Positions 26,930 to 36,279 are shown, counted from the stretch's first letter. The stretch is 64,000 bases of DNA from an uncultured Prevotella sp. (GCA_934204655.1 CAKPZJ010000001.1:106089-170088), one strand, 5' to 3'. Program-made: numbers and translations. Notes: generated by a model not told the origin, from the sequence alone.

Positions 26930-28486
26930 CTAATTGAACACGCCGATAGTGAGCCCCAGGGTGTGACTGCTGAGCGCGTGCTGAGCGCGCAGGTTCTCGG
27001 CATAGGCTTTGAGGTACCACAGACTGCGCGTCTTCTTCACCGTCACGGGCAGCTGATACATCACGCTGATGGCCCCGCGCCAGTAGTTGGCCGCGTAGTA
27101 GCCCATGTCGCTGAGCCATACCTCGCGGGCGTACTCCGTGTCGGGCGCGCCCATGGACAGTTCGGCCTGGGGCGTGGTCTGATAGCCCACGAGGGCCGTA
27201 AGCCACAGGCGGTTGTTGGCGAGCAGTCCCTGACCGTACTCGGCCGCGCTGTACATGGTTCGCCGGCTGAAGCGCGACTGTGGCAGCAGGTGCTTCTGCT
27301 CTACCTGGCGCAGCCGCAGTGTCAGCCCCATGTAGCTGCGTACCTCCTGGTGCCGTATCAGACTGGCACGGTAGTGTAGCTGGGCGCTGGCCGCTGTGAG
27401 CTGATAGCGCTTGCGGTAGGTAAGCAGGTTGTCGTACCGGTACGAGTTGTAGCCAGTGGCAGGGTCGGTGGTTATGACCAGCTGCGGACGGTACTCGTCG
27501 GCATAGTCCTGGCGGTAGCCAGCCTGCAGGTCTATCTGGTGTATGGCGCTGCGGCCCGCTATGCGGTTCAGGCTCTGTATGCCATAGCGGTAAGCATAGT
27601 AGTGGCCCGGCTCACGGCGATACTGCTCGTAGATGCCCTCGCTGAGCCGCTCTATGTGTACTGTATTTACCGAGTGCAGGCCCCCGGAGTGGTAGCCATA
27701 AGCACCCTCGGCACCGAAGATGTGGGCCACATACTCGCGGGCGAAACCGCTGTAGCCGCCCACCGTTCCGCTGACGGCATCGAGGCCCGACATCTGGTAG
27801 TAGTACAGGTTAGGGTCGTTCTGTACCGTAGTCAGGGTGGGCAGGCTCTCTTTGCGCCGGCGGTAGTAGCCGGTAAGTCCTATGGTGTGGTGGCTGCCTG
27901 CGGTGTAGGTTACCGACGGAGCCAGGCGGTAGTCGAGCAGACGACTGCGACTGCGGGGGTCGCGCAGGCGGCTCAGGTCGGCCACCCGGTAGCGCCCCTC
28001 GGTGCCCACGCGCCATCCGTTCAGACTCACGGTGCCCACCCGGGCAGTAAGTTCAAATCCCTGGTAGTCGTAGCGGCCACTTACCGACGAGCCCGACAGG
28101 TAGGGGTCGCTCTCGTAGGTACGCATCACGTCGCTCCAGGCACGGTCCTCGATGCGGCCCTTGTCAAAGGCAAAGCTGCCGTAGCCATACAGGTAGCGCC
28201 CCATGTGCTGGTAGCGCTCGGTGTACAGGCTGAGGCCGTTCTGGGCGCTGCCCTCCTGTACGCGGTGGTAGCTGCCCGCATGGCGGCCAGCGCTCATCTG
28301 CACCCGTCCGCGGTCGCGCAGGCTGTCTATGCCCATGGCGGCGGCGTTGGCCGTGTGGCGCCATAGCTGGAGCGTGTTGTCGTATCTGTAAGCACTCTCG
28401 CCGGCCAGCGAGCGTGTGTCCTGGGCGGCCGCAGCCTGTCCCAGGACGAGGGCTGCGGTCAGGAATAGTAGGGTCTTATTCATCAT
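26930..28486 (-). CDS. DUF6850-type outer-membrane beta-barrel protein
   Basis: 518 aa from the ATG pair at 28483/28486, which overlaps the preceding stop. Signal peptide MMNKTLLFLTAALVLGQAAA before AQD. The rest is a long series of amphipathic strands with Tyr-rich turns (RYLYGYGSFAFDKG, YAYRYGIQSLNRIAG), ending in the strand THTLGLTIGVFN; it matches the Bacteroidetes DUF6850 barrel family as I remember it. No function is known. It is translationally coupled to the DUF4876 lipoprotein gene. Confidence 0.72.
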   Translation of the reverse strand: MMNKTLLFLTAALVLGQAAAAQDTRSLAGESAYRYDNTLQLWRHTANAAAMGIDSLRDRGRVQMSAGRHAGSYHRVQEGSAQNGLSLYTERYQHMGRYLYGYGSFAFDKGRIEDRAWSDVMRTYESDPYLSGSSVSGRYDYQGFELTARVGTVSLNGWRVGTEGRYRVADLSRLRDPRSRSRLLDYRLAPSVTYTAGSHHTIGLTGYYRRRKESLPTLTTVQNDPNLYYYQMSGLDAVSGTVGGYSGFAREYVAHIFGAEGAYGYHSGGLHSVNTVHIERLSEGIYEQYRREPGHYYAYRYGIQSLNRIAGRSAIHQIDLQAGYRQDYADEYRPQLVITTDPATGYNSYRYDNLLTYRKRYQLTAASAQLHYRASLIRHQEVRSYMGLTLRLRQVEQKHLLPQSRFSRRTMYSAAEYGQGLLANNRLWLTALVGYQTTPQAELSMGAPDTEYAREVWLSDMGYYAANYWRGAISVMYQLPVTVKKTRSLWYLKAYAENLRAQHALSSHTLGLTIGVFN

Positions 28487-29711
28487 ATTCGCGGGGCTGA
28501 ATGGTGGTCGATGTCTTGAAGTCATTGCTGCTGTTGTTGGTGTCTACCAGTATGCGGTGGCCGTCGTCGGCCCGCTTCAGCGTCTTGCGGTACACGGTCT
28601 CGCCGTTCCAGCCGCTGGTGGCGTTGATGTAGGTGTAGCCGGCGTCTATGTTGTCGTACAGGCGCTTGGTCTTTACGTCTATGCCCTTGCTTCCGTTGCG
28701 CAGGGCCTCCACTCCGTCTATGATATAGCGTACCGGGCAGAGCACCCACTGGTTTCCGGCGCTCTTGCCGTAGGCATATACCTTGGGCCAAGCCGTCACG
28801 TCGGCCGTAGTGCGGAATATGACCACGCCTGCAGGCCCACTCTGCAGCAGGTTCATCACCGACGTGCCGCTGTATATCTGGTATATCATCTCCATGGCGG
28901 CCACGGCGGGGTTATTCTGGTACTTGCCGGTTACATCCTTGACCTCGAAGTCGGCCGCCACCAGGTTGTGGTCGTTGCGGTTATTGGTGGTGTGGTCTAT
29001 GGCGCTGTTGCATATCACCACGGTACCTCCGGGCTTCACCAGGTGGGCCTCGGTGGTCGGGATGCGGTATATCTGCTTGAGCAACACCACCGTGTCGGCA
29101 AAGGCAGTATGCAGGTTGTCCAGCGTGTAGGCTGGCGTGCTCTCAGCCTCCGTCATTCCTATGTACAGACCGCTCACATCGATGTCGTGGTCGCTCTGGT
29201 TATACAGCTCTATGTACTTGCCGGCCATGTAGCTGCGGTTGTTGTTGTCGCGCGAGCCGGCATAGAATATCTTGCCGATGACTATGTCGCGGTTGGCCGC
29301 CAGCAGGGTGGGCAGGCTGATGGTCTCGTCGCTGCTGATGAGACGCGCGTTGACCGAGCTGGATATGGTGCCGCCGCTCACCACCTCGTCGCTGCCCGTC
29401 AGGGCCTGGTATTCCTCGGCGCTGATGTCCCACGACGTGCTGATGTTGTACACGTCGGGCACTATGTTGCTGAATACGGCCCTGCCCTCGGCATCGGTCT
29501 TGGCCGTTATGTCCTGTGCTCCTATCTGTAGGGTTACGCTCTTGCCGGCCAGGTCGGCGGGCTGCCTGCAGTCGGCAGGCTGTGTCAGCTGTACCGTAAC
29601 GCTCACGGCGGTGGTGGCATCGTTCATGTCGGCACAGGCCATGAGCAGCAGGGCTGCCATTATGGCGGTCAGGGGGTGTAGGTATCTATAGCTTCTCATA
29701 TCTCTGGTCAT
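28476..29711 (-). CDS. DUF4876 lipoprotein
   Basis: 411 aa. Lipobox LLLMAC with Cys26 (start at 29711; ATG 29699 also possible). After the Cys comes a carboxypeptidase-regulatory/CnaB-like beta-sandwich (about 35-130: VTLQIGAQDITAKTDAEG, FSNIVPDVYNI) and then the lamin-tail-like DUF4876 region (IVIGKIFYAGSRDNNNRSY, GKYIELYNQSDHDIDVSGLY). As a lipoprotein beside a TonB receptor it occupies the position that SusD-type ligand-binding partners hold in other loci, although it is unrelated to SusD. It starts 12 bases after the receptor stop. Confidence 0.8.
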   Translation of the reverse strand: MTRDMRSYRYLHPLTAIMAALLLMACADMNDATTAVSVTVQLTQPADCRQPADLAGKSVTLQIGAQDITAKTDAEGRAVFSNIVPDVYNISTSWDISAEEYQALTGSDEVVSGGTISSSVNARLISSDETISLPTLLAANRDIVIGKIFYAGSRDNNNRSYMAGKYIELYNQSDHDIDVSGLYIGMTEAESTPAYTLDNLHTAFADTVVLLKQIYRIPTTEAHLVKPGGTVVICNSAIDHTTNNRNDHNLVAADFEVKDVTGKYQNNPAVAAMEMIYQIYSGTSVMNLLQSGPAGVVIFRTTADVTAWPKVYAYGKSAGNQWVLCPVRYIIDGVEALRNGSKGIDVKTKRLYDNIDAGYTYINATSGWNGETVYRKTLKRADDGHRILVDTNNSSNDFKTSTTIQPREYDE

Positions 29712-29723
29712 GGTGGGGTGGGC

Positions 29724-32700
29724 TTATAGGTTCAGAAAGAGTTCGGCCCCGAAACTGAAGGTACCCGTGTTGCGCTGGGTGAGTGTCGAGGTGATATTGT
29801 TGGTAAGGAATGGCTCGTAGTAGAGGCAGTTGTTGACGTAGACAGACAGCCCGCCCATCTTGCCGAGCTCCTTGGTGAGCCTCATTGACATGTTCCATGT
29901 TACCGGGTTCTTGGTGGGCACATTGTCGGTATGCGTGGTGGTCAGGTCACTTATCAGTATGCTGGCCTGAGTGGTGGGCTTGGTGGCGTAGTACACGCCG
30001 TCCATGCCTATGTAGCCTCCCATCATATCGGGGGTTATGGCGTGGCGCTCCAGGTTACCGTCTATCCAGCCTATGGGAGCCTTGTCGGCCACATAGCTAT
30101 GGTTCCAGTTGTACCAGATGGCCTGGGCGGTAAACGAGGCCACCAGCCTGAGCGTAGGGATACGCGTTACTACGCGCAGGGTATTCAGAAAACGTTTATA
30201 CATGGTGTGGTCCATGGCCGATGGGTAAATGACCTTAAATGGAGTAAGCCCGTAGCTGGTATAGCTTACGGGCAGCAGTGCATTGCGTACCGAGGCGGTG
30301 TTCAGGTCGGTGTTCCACGTCTTGGTATATTGATAAGCGCCACTCAGGTAGAACGAAGTATTGATGGGGCGGCACTCGCCCAGGTTGCAGTCTATCTCTA
30401 TACCACGGTTCAGGGTGCTGTTGGTGTTGCCCACCTTGCCAGTAGTCATGTACACCAGGTCGTGGCGGGCGGGGTGGTCATAGTCTATAGTGGTGGCTTG
30501 GCCAGGAGTGATGACGAGACCCTGGCCGGGGGTGAACACGTCGCTGTAGTAAGTGATGTAGTCAGTGGCGCTGCCGAAACCATTAGGAGTACGGTCCTGA
30601 TAGGCCAACAGGCTTATCTGGCCGCCCCAGGGCAACTTGGCATCGGCACCCACTTCTATCTTGGTAGTGGTGGCGTTGCGCAGGTTTTTGGACACCCGCA
30701 CATCGTAGACGTATGTATGGTACGCTAACAGTTGTCCGGCAGGGTCGTCCTGCGGCATATAGTTGGCTGCCACACGGTCATTGTACTTCTTGTCAGGATA
30801 AAGGTAGTTCAGGCCAGGTGTCTTGCTGTTCAGGCCGATGCCGGCACGCAGGCTGAGCCAGCGGGTAGCCTCGAAGGAGATGTTGAGGCGAGGGCTGAGG
30901 GCTGTAGTGGCCACCTCGTTGAATGGTTGCATGGCGGTGAAGCGCAGGCCGAAGTTGACGCGCAGCTCATTAACCTTGTTGAGTTTCCAGTTAAAGTTGT
31001 CCTCAGCATAAGCCGACACCTGGTGCAGTCCGGGAATGTCCGAGAAGGCCCGGGGGCGCCCGTTACTGTTAGGACGGTAGGGCAGGGCATCGTCAGCATT
31101 GTAGTAGCCACGGCCGTTGTTCCAGTCGTAGCGGTACTCCACGCCGGCCTTGAAGCTCTGCTTGGTGCGGCCCCACTCTGCGTCAAACGTATCGTTGACC
31201 TTGAGAAACACATTGCCTGGCTGGCTCTCCGTGCGGCCTGTCGCCAGATACGAGGTGGTCATCCAGGGCACCGTATAGTAGCCTGTCTGCATGGCGGTGA
31301 TGATGGGCAGCAGTCCGGTGGTGTTGGCCACATACGAACTGACCGTGTTGTCGGTTCGGGTGAGCGACACTCCAGCCGTATAGTTGAGCATGCGCATCAG
31401 CGGCAGGTTCACCGTGACGCGCCCCTGATGGCTCAGGCTCCAGCTGGTGGTACTGTTACGGCTGTAGTTGCCGTCGTCCTTGGCATCGGGGTCGTTCCCC
31501 GTCCAGTCGGTGGCCCGCATAAAACGCAGTTTCCAGTCAGTATGCCAGCGCTTAGACACCTGGTAACTATAGCTCACGCCACCGTTGTACCGGCTGTACG
31601 AGCGGGTCTTCTGGCGAGGGTCGCCCCATGCCTTGGCGTAGTCTATGTTGAAGTTGAGTATGCCCCACTTGTCCATGCGCACACCCTTGCTGAGCGAGTA
31701 GTTCTCTATCTCGGGCGTTATCTTGGCCTTGGCCTGCCAGGGCGTTACCCCCGCCTTGGACTTCACGACTACCAGTCCGCTTGTCATGTCGCCGTACTCA
31801 GCTGAGGGTATGCCCCTGACTACCTCGACCTGCTCTATGTTGTCGGCACCTATCTGCCGTAGGTCGGTGCCTACAAAGGCTGTGCTGGAGAAACCTCCCT
31901 GGCTCACCGCGCCATTGTTGGACATCGGTATGCCGTCTACTACCACGCTGGAGCCAAACGCGCTGGTATTATTGTTCACCAATGTGCGTAGCTGCAGATT
32001 GGTTTGGCTGGTCAAATCAGTGTTGCCCATGAGCTGGCCAGGGATGAGCTGCATCACGTCGGCCAGGCTGGTAGCCTGGAGATGGTCGATGGCCTGGCGG
32101 CCGATGACCGTGCTGGTCGAGGCACCCGACACTTTCTGCTGGGCAGTGACCACCACTTCCTTCAGGGCCAGCGACGACAGGTGCATCACTATCTGCAGGC
32201 TCACGTCGCGTCGTACGCTGATGCGCTGGCTGACGCTGTTGTAGCCCACATACGATACTTGTAGGGTCCAGTCGCCGTCGGGTACGTTGTCTATCACCAC
32301 CTTGCCATCGGCATCGGTAATGGCGTAGAGCCCCAAGGACTGCAGCTCGCACCGGGCCATCATCATGGGCTCGTGGTCGTCGCCGGTGATGTGCAGCGAG
32401 AGCCTGTGGCGCTTGGTCGGAGCGGCAGGGTAGAGCATGATGAGCTTGCCCTTGATGGTATAGTTTAGCCGGAGCTGCTGGCACAGGCTTGCCAGGACTA
32501 CCGCCAGGTGCTCGCCCTGCGTATAGGACAGCGTTACGCGGCTGGTCTTGCTCACGTTCTTCTCAGCGTAGACAAATGTCATGCCCGTGGCCTCCTTGAG
32601 CTGTGCAAAGGCTTCGCGCGCGTACATATTATTTATATTGACCTTTACCGTCTGGTTCTGCGCTGTGGCAGCGATGGTTACCAGAGTTACGGCTACGATC

Positions 32701-32744
32701 ATAAGCAATCTTTTCGCATGGGTGGAAAAGGTGTTCATAGACAT
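29724..32744 (-). CDS. TonB-dependent receptor with STN and carboxypeptidase-like domains
   Basis: 1006 aa. Signal peptide to about residue 28 (TIAATAQ). Residues about 30-105 form an STN domain (VNINNMYAREAFAQLKEATG, YTIKGKLIMLYP), the periplasmic part that touches FecR in transducing receptors. A carboxypeptidase-regulatory-like domain follows (about 115-190, ITDADGKVVIDNVPDG), then the TonB-box region LKEVVVTAQQ, the plug and a 22-strand barrel ending FSFGAELFLNL. The STN domain and the adjacent fecR and sigma genes indicate a signalling transporter that induces its own locus when it binds ligand. No SusD homologue is present. The substrate is unknown. Confidence 0.93.
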   Translation of the reverse strand: MSMNTFSTHAKRLLMIVAVTLVTIAATAQNQTVKVNINNMYAREAFAQLKEATGMTFVYAEKNVSKTSRVTLSYTQGEHLAVVLASLCQQLRLNYTIKGKLIMLYPAAPTKRHRLSLHITGDDHEPMMMARCELQSLGLYAITDADGKVVIDNVPDGDWTLQVSYVGYNSVSQRISVRRDVSLQIVMHLSSLALKEVVVTAQQKVSGASTSTVIGRQAIDHLQATSLADVMQLIPGQLMGNTDLTSQTNLQLRTLVNNNTSAFGSSVVVDGIPMSNNGAVSQGGFSSTAFVGTDLRQIGADNIEQVEVVRGIPSAEYGDMTSGLVVVKSKAGVTPWQAKAKITPEIENYSLSKGVRMDKWGILNFNIDYAKAWGDPRQKTRSYSRYNGGVSYSYQVSKRWHTDWKLRFMRATDWTGNDPDAKDDGNYSRNSTTSWSLSHQGRVTVNLPLMRMLNYTAGVSLTRTDNTVSSYVANTTGLLPIITAMQTGYYTVPWMTTSYLATGRTESQPGNVFLKVNDTFDAEWGRTKQSFKAGVEYRYDWNNGRGYYNADDALPYRPNSNGRPRAFSDIPGLHQVSAYAEDNFNWKLNKVNELRVNFGLRFTAMQPFNEVATTALSPRLNISFEATRWLSLRAGIGLNSKTPGLNYLYPDKKYNDRVAANYMPQDDPAGQLLAYHTYVYDVRVSKNLRNATTTKIEVGADAKLPWGGQISLLAYQDRTPNGFGSATDYITYYSDVFTPGQGLVITPGQATTIDYDHPARHDLVYMTTGKVGNTNSTLNRGIEIDCNLGECRPINTSFYLSGAYQYTKTWNTDLNTASVRNALLPVSYTSYGLTPFKVIYPSAMDHTMYKRFLNTLRVVTRIPTLRLVASFTAQAIWYNWNHSYVADKAPIGWIDGNLERHAITPDMMGGYIGMDGVYYATKPTTQASILISDLTTTHTDNVPTKNPVTWNMSMRLTKELGKMGGLSVYVNNCLYYEPFLTNNITSTLTQRNTGTFSFGAELFLNL

Positions 32745-32772
32745 TTTGCTTTTTAAGACTGTATTTATGAGT

Positions 32773-33696
32773 TTATTTTACGTTGATATGGTCGCCCTCG
32801 ACCTCAAAGCGCAGGTCGGAGATGGTGGTGAGCAGGTCGAGAGCCTGCTGGAGCGACTCGCTGCGTGTGATGACACCCGTGTAGCGGCTGGCGGCCACCT
32901 CGGGACTGTCTATATGGATGCTGACACCGTACCAGAGACTGAGTTGACGCACTATCTCGCTCAGCGGAGTATCGCTGAAGTCGTAGGTGCCGGTAGACCA
33001 CGATGTATAGTTACGCGTGTTGACCGTGCGGACGTCTATGTCTCCACTGGACGTGATGCTGGCCTGCTGGCCAGGTTGCATGGTAAATTCGCGGTGGCCG
33101 AAACGGAGCCTTACGCTGCCCTCGGCCAGTGTCACGGTGGTGCGGTCGGCGGCGGCCATCACGTTGAAGTGGGTGCCCAGTACCTCGATGCTGCCCGCAG
33201 GGGTGGTTACTACGAAGGGAGCATCGGCCCTGTGGGCCACTTCAAAGTAGGCTTCGCCCGTGAGGGCCACCTCGCGTCGGTGAGTCTCGAATGTCTCTGG
33301 GTAGGTAAGCCGGGTATCGGCATTGATAACTATGTGGGTGCCATCGGCCAACTGCTCGGAGTAGCTGGCACCCATGGGCACGGCCACACGGCACTGGGCA
33401 TGGCTGACGGTTACCTGCGCCTGGTGACGGCTCATCTGCCGGGCCGGAACGAGTGTCGCTATGGATGGCATGTCGGCCGGGGTGGCAGTGCGCGTACTGG
33501 CGTACCACCACCCGAGGGTGACCAGCACGGCTATGCAGGCCGCTGCGCTACAGCAGCGCCGCCACACCATGAGCCGGTGCCGCCGCCGTATGCGCCGCTG
33601 TATCTGCTGCCACGCCATCTCTTTGTCGTGGCTCTCCATAAACTCGCGACTGCGGCGCAGCCGGTACCATTGGTATAGTGTGTCTATATGCTTCAT
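32773..33696 (-). CDS. fecR: FecR family anti-sigma factor
   Basis: 307 aa from ATG 33696; a longer open frame lacks support. A cytoplasmic N-terminal part (about 1-60, basic, YQWYRLRRSREF), one membrane segment (about 67-85, CCSAAACIAVLVTLGWWY), then the periplasmic FecR domain (QLADGTHIVINADTRLTYPETF, EVLGTHFNVMA, GSVRLRFG) and a C-terminal STN-like region (SDTPLSEIVRQLSLWYG). It would hold the sigma factor encoded upstream until the receptor signals. It lies 28 bases before the receptor gene. Confidence 0.93.
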   Translation of the reverse strand: MKHIDTLYQWYRLRRSREFMESHDKEMAWQQIQRRIRRRHRLMVWRRCCSAAACIAVLVTLGWWYASTRTATPADMPSIATLVPARQMSRHQAQVTVSHAQCRVAVPMGASYSEQLADGTHIVINADTRLTYPETFETHRREVALTGEAYFEVAHRADAPFVVTTPAGSIEVLGTHFNVMAAADRTTVTLAEGSVRLRFGHREFTMQPGQQASITSSGDIDVRTVNTRNYTSWSTGTYDFSDTPLSEIVRQLSLWYGVSIHIDSPEVAASRYTGVITRSESLQQALDLLTTISDLRFEVEGDHINVK

Positions 33697-33739
33697 CTGC
33701 GTATTGTCTGTCAGTGGGTGACTTCTACTTATAATACGC

Positions 33740-33747
33740 CAAAAGTA
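33740..33747 (-). promoter_or_regulatory. Possible internal promoter before fecR (TACTTTTG)
   Basis: TACTTTTG sits in the 179-base gap between the sigma gene and fecR, 44 bases before the fecR start, without a housekeeping -33. It could be recognised by the ECF sigma factor itself or serve as a second promoter. Confidence 0.4.
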
Positions 33748-33875
33748 GATAATGGGTGACAAGAAAATGAGAGAAAAATATTTTTTTTCTTGTTATCTGG
33801 TGAGATGAGCGGGCAGCAGCTACGTGAGCACCCAGTATTCGCGACCTGCGGGCGGTCATGGCGGAGAATGCCTAG

Positions 33876-34427
33876 TCAGCCTAAAAGCAGCAGGGTACAC
33901 AGGCCCGAGTTGCGTAGCTTCTTCATGGCCCTGCGCAGATGGGTCTTCAGCGTGTTTACACTGATGCCCATCTCGGCCGCCACCTGCTTGTACGCCATCT
34001 CGTCTATCACGGTCTTCTCCAGGGCTTGCCGCTCGTGGGCCGACAGGGTCTGGAGCGCCTGGTAGAGCTGCTCCTCGCGCTGGCGGAGCACATCCTGATG
34101 TTCCTCGGCCTCTATCAGGTCTCTTATCAGTAGCTCGTCATCGTTCAGTACCTCTTCTGGCATCCGGCTTACGTCACCTGTCTTCTTCAGATAGGTCAGG
34201 GTGTTGTTGCGTATGGCCGTAAAAAGGTATGGATATAGCTGCGTGCCTACCAGCAGGTCGCGCCGCGTTTCCCAGAAGTGTACGAAGAACGACTGGACGA
34301 TGTCCTCGGTGGCGTCAAAGTCGTCGGTAAACTGCAGCGAGTAGAGACAGAGCGGCATATAGTAGGCATCGAAGAGCATACGGAAACCTGCCGCCCGGTC
34401 CGCGTGCAGCATGTTGATAATATCCAT
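33876..34427 (-). CDS. ECF-type RNA polymerase sigma factor
   Basis: 183 aa from ATG 34427 (MDIINMLHADRA); ATG 34451 would give 191 aa but lies only 9 bases after the -7 box. Region 2 is seen in FRMLFDAYYMPLCLYS and DATEDIVQSFFVHFWE, region 4 in LSAHERQALEKTVIDEMAYKQVAAEMGISVNTLKTHLRRAMKKL, with the helix-turn-helix at the end. This is the Bacteroidetes FecI-like group normally paired with FecR. It should direct transcription of the receptor locus. Confidence 0.93.
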   Translation of the reverse strand: MDIINMLHADRAAGFRMLFDAYYMPLCLYSLQFTDDFDATEDIVQSFFVHFWETRRDLLVGTQLYPYLFTAIRNNTLTYLKKTGDVSRMPEEVLNDDELLIRDLIEAEEHQDVLRQREEQLYQALQTLSAHERQALEKTVIDEMAYKQVAAEMGISVNTLKTHLRRAMKKLRNSGLCTLLLLG

Positions 34428-34460
34428 GTCCTTTGACGCCAGTCTGTTCATCTCTGCTTG

Positions 34461-34468
34461 CAAAATTA
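34461..34468 (-). promoter_or_regulatory. -7 box for the ECF sigma gene (TAATTTTG)
   Basis: TAATTTTG on the minus strand. The predicted transcript start falls within a few bases of ATG 34451, favouring ATG 34427 as the protein start unless the mRNA is leaderless. Confidence 0.55.
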
Positions 34469-34585
34469 CGATTTTTCCTTTTTTATAGTACATGGTGAGC
34501 CATGTTTTTTGACCCTTTTTCGTACAAAATACCCATTAGTGGTGATGTGACCGCCTCTATAGGCCCGTCCCCGCATGCTATGGTA

Positions 34586-34627
34586 TGTAGGGCCATGGTC
34601 GGGGCGAAATGGTCGGGTGTCCCTACA
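34586..34627. promoter_or_regulatory. Inverted repeat TGTAGGG...CCCTACA in a divergent promoter region
   Basis: Seven-base arms at 34586-34592 and 34621-34627 lie between the sigma gene and the GHL10 gene, 40 bases upstream of the latter's -7 box. A possible regulator site or a short remnant repeat. Confidence 0.35.
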
Positions 34628-34666
34628 TTTTTTATTACAAGCGCCCTGTAATTCGCAGATTTTAAT

Positions 34667-34674
34667 TAAATTTG
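34667..34674 (+). promoter_or_regulatory. -7 box for the GHL10 gene (TAAATTTG)
   Basis: TAAATTTG ends 9 bases before the ATG at 34684, so the mRNA should have almost no leader. Confidence 0.55.
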
Positions 34675-34683
34675 CAATTACTT

Positions 34684-36180
34684 ATGAGAAAGACATTATT
34701 GCTATTAGCAGCCCTGCTGTGGCTGCTTGCGCCGGGCCAGATGCTGGCCGATGGCGGCAAGCGAGAGTTCAGGGGAGCCTGGATGCAGTGCGTTAACGGT
34801 ATGTACCTCGGCAAATCGACGGCCGAAGTGCAGCAGATGCTCACCCGTCAGCTCGACGAGCTGGAGAAAGACGGCGTCAACGCTATTATCTTCCAGGTGC
34901 GTGGCGAGTGCGACGCCCTCTACGCGAGCAAGATTGAGCCCTGGAGCCGTTACCTTACCGGCGTGCAGGGCCAGGCACCTAAACCCTACTGGGATCCTAT
35001 GTCCTGGATGATTGTCCAGTGTCATAAGCGCGGCATGGAGTTCCACGCGTGGATTAACCCTTATCGCGCCCGCATGAAGAGCCCCACCCGGCTGGCTCCT
35101 AACCACATCCTGTCGCTCCACCCTGAGCGCGCCTTCGAGTACGGTGGCCTGTATGTGCTCAACCCTGGCCTGAAGGAGAACCGCGACTACATCCTCTCGG
35201 TCGTAGACGACATAGTGAGTCGCTACGACATCGACGGCATACACATCGACGACTATTTCTATCCCTATCCCGATGGCGGCCGGCCCATTCCCGACGACCG
35301 CGAGTACCAGTTATATAATAATGGTATACAGGACCGTGGCGACTGGCGCCGTTACAACGTCAACCTGTTTATTAAGGAGATGGGCGAGCACGTTCACCGT
35401 CTCAAGCCCTGGGTTAAGTTCGGCGTGTCGCCCTTTGGCATCTACCGTAACAAGAAAAGCGCTCCCATAGGGTCTGATACTAACGGCCTGCAAAACTACG
35501 ACCAGTTGTACGCCGACGTGTTGCTGTGGGTAAACAACGGGTGGGTAGACTACTGCGTGCCGCAGTTGTACTGGCAGATAGGGCACAAGCTGGCCGACTA
35601 CGATACACTGATACACTGGTGGAGCAAGCATATGGCGGCGCGCCCGCTCTTCATCGGCGAGAGCATAGAGAACACCGTGAAATATCCAGACCCGGCCAAC
35701 CCGGCCACACACCAGATGGCGGCCAAGTTCAAGCTGCACCGCCAGCTGCCCAATGTACAGGGCACGGTGCTGTGGTATGCTAAGGTGGCTGCCGAGGACA
35801 TGGGCAGCTACGGCACGCTACTCCGCAAGGTGTACTGGACCCACCCCGCGCTGCCCCCGGCCATGCCTTTCCTGGACAACCATGCCCCCAAGAAGCCCCG
35901 CAAGGTGAGTACGGTGTGGAATGAGGACGGCTACATGCTCTTCTGGCAGTCGCCCAAGAGCAGTCGCTGGGGCGACGAGGCCCGCCGCTATGTTGTCTAC
36001 CGATTTGGCCGTGGCGAGCGCGTCAACCTGAACGATGCCAGCAAGATAGTCAAGATTACCTACGACCCCTTCTATCGCCTGCCTTACCAGGAGGGTCGCG
36101 ACAAGTACACCTACGTGGTTACCGCCCTGGACCGTGTGGGCAACGAGAGCAAAGGAGCCAAGCGCAAGGTAAAACTCTGA
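34684..36180 (+). CDS. GHL10/DUF187 family glycoside hydrolase-like secreted protein
   Basis: 498 aa. Signal peptide MRKTLLLLAALLWLLAPGQMLA. The TIM-barrel begins REFRGAWMQCVNGMYLG, with NAIIFQVRGECDALYAS, FHAWINPYRARM, the acidic strand GIHIDDYFYPYP, and VKFGVSPFGIYRNK; this order is typical of the GHL10 (PF02638) family, whose known members act on glycans including peptidoglycan-derived ones. A C-terminal Fn3-like domain (about 400-498) follows. It is a single-gene unit ending at a hairpin. Confidence 0.88.
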   Translation: MRKTLLLLAALLWLLAPGQMLADGGKREFRGAWMQCVNGMYLGKSTAEVQQMLTRQLDELEKDGVNAIIFQVRGECDALYASKIEPWSRYLTGVQGQAPKPYWDPMSWMIVQCHKRGMEFHAWINPYRARMKSPTRLAPNHILSLHPERAFEYGGLYVLNPGLKENRDYILSVVDDIVSRYDIDGIHIDDYFYPYPDGGRPIPDDREYQLYNNGIQDRGDWRRYNVNLFIKEMGEHVHRLKPWVKFGVSPFGIYRNKKSAPIGSDTNGLQNYDQLYADVLLWVNNGWVDYCVPQLYWQIGHKLADYDTLIHWWSKHMAARPLFIGESIENTVKYPDPANPATHQMAAKFKLHRQLPNVQGTVLWYAKVAAEDMGSYGTLLRKVYWTHPALPPAMPFLDNHAPKKPRKVSTVWNEDGYMLFWQSPKSSRWGDEARRYVVYRFGRGERVNLNDASKIVKITYDPFYRLPYQEGRDKYTYVVTALDRVGNESKGAKRKVKL

Positions 36181-36225
36181 TATCGCAACCCGTGGCGACC
36201 ATCGCAGGCTCCGTCCGAAGACTAT

Positions 36226-36279
36226 AAACGGCCATCCTGAACTTCCAGATGTACATCCAGAGGTTTAGGATGGCCGTTT
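36226..36279 (+). terminator. Perfect 13-bp hairpin after the GHL10 gene
   Basis: AAACGGCCATCCT (36226-36238) pairs with AGGATGGCCGTTT (36267-36279). No long T run follows. The loop holds GATGTACATC, as in the repeats at 26767. Confidence 0.7.
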
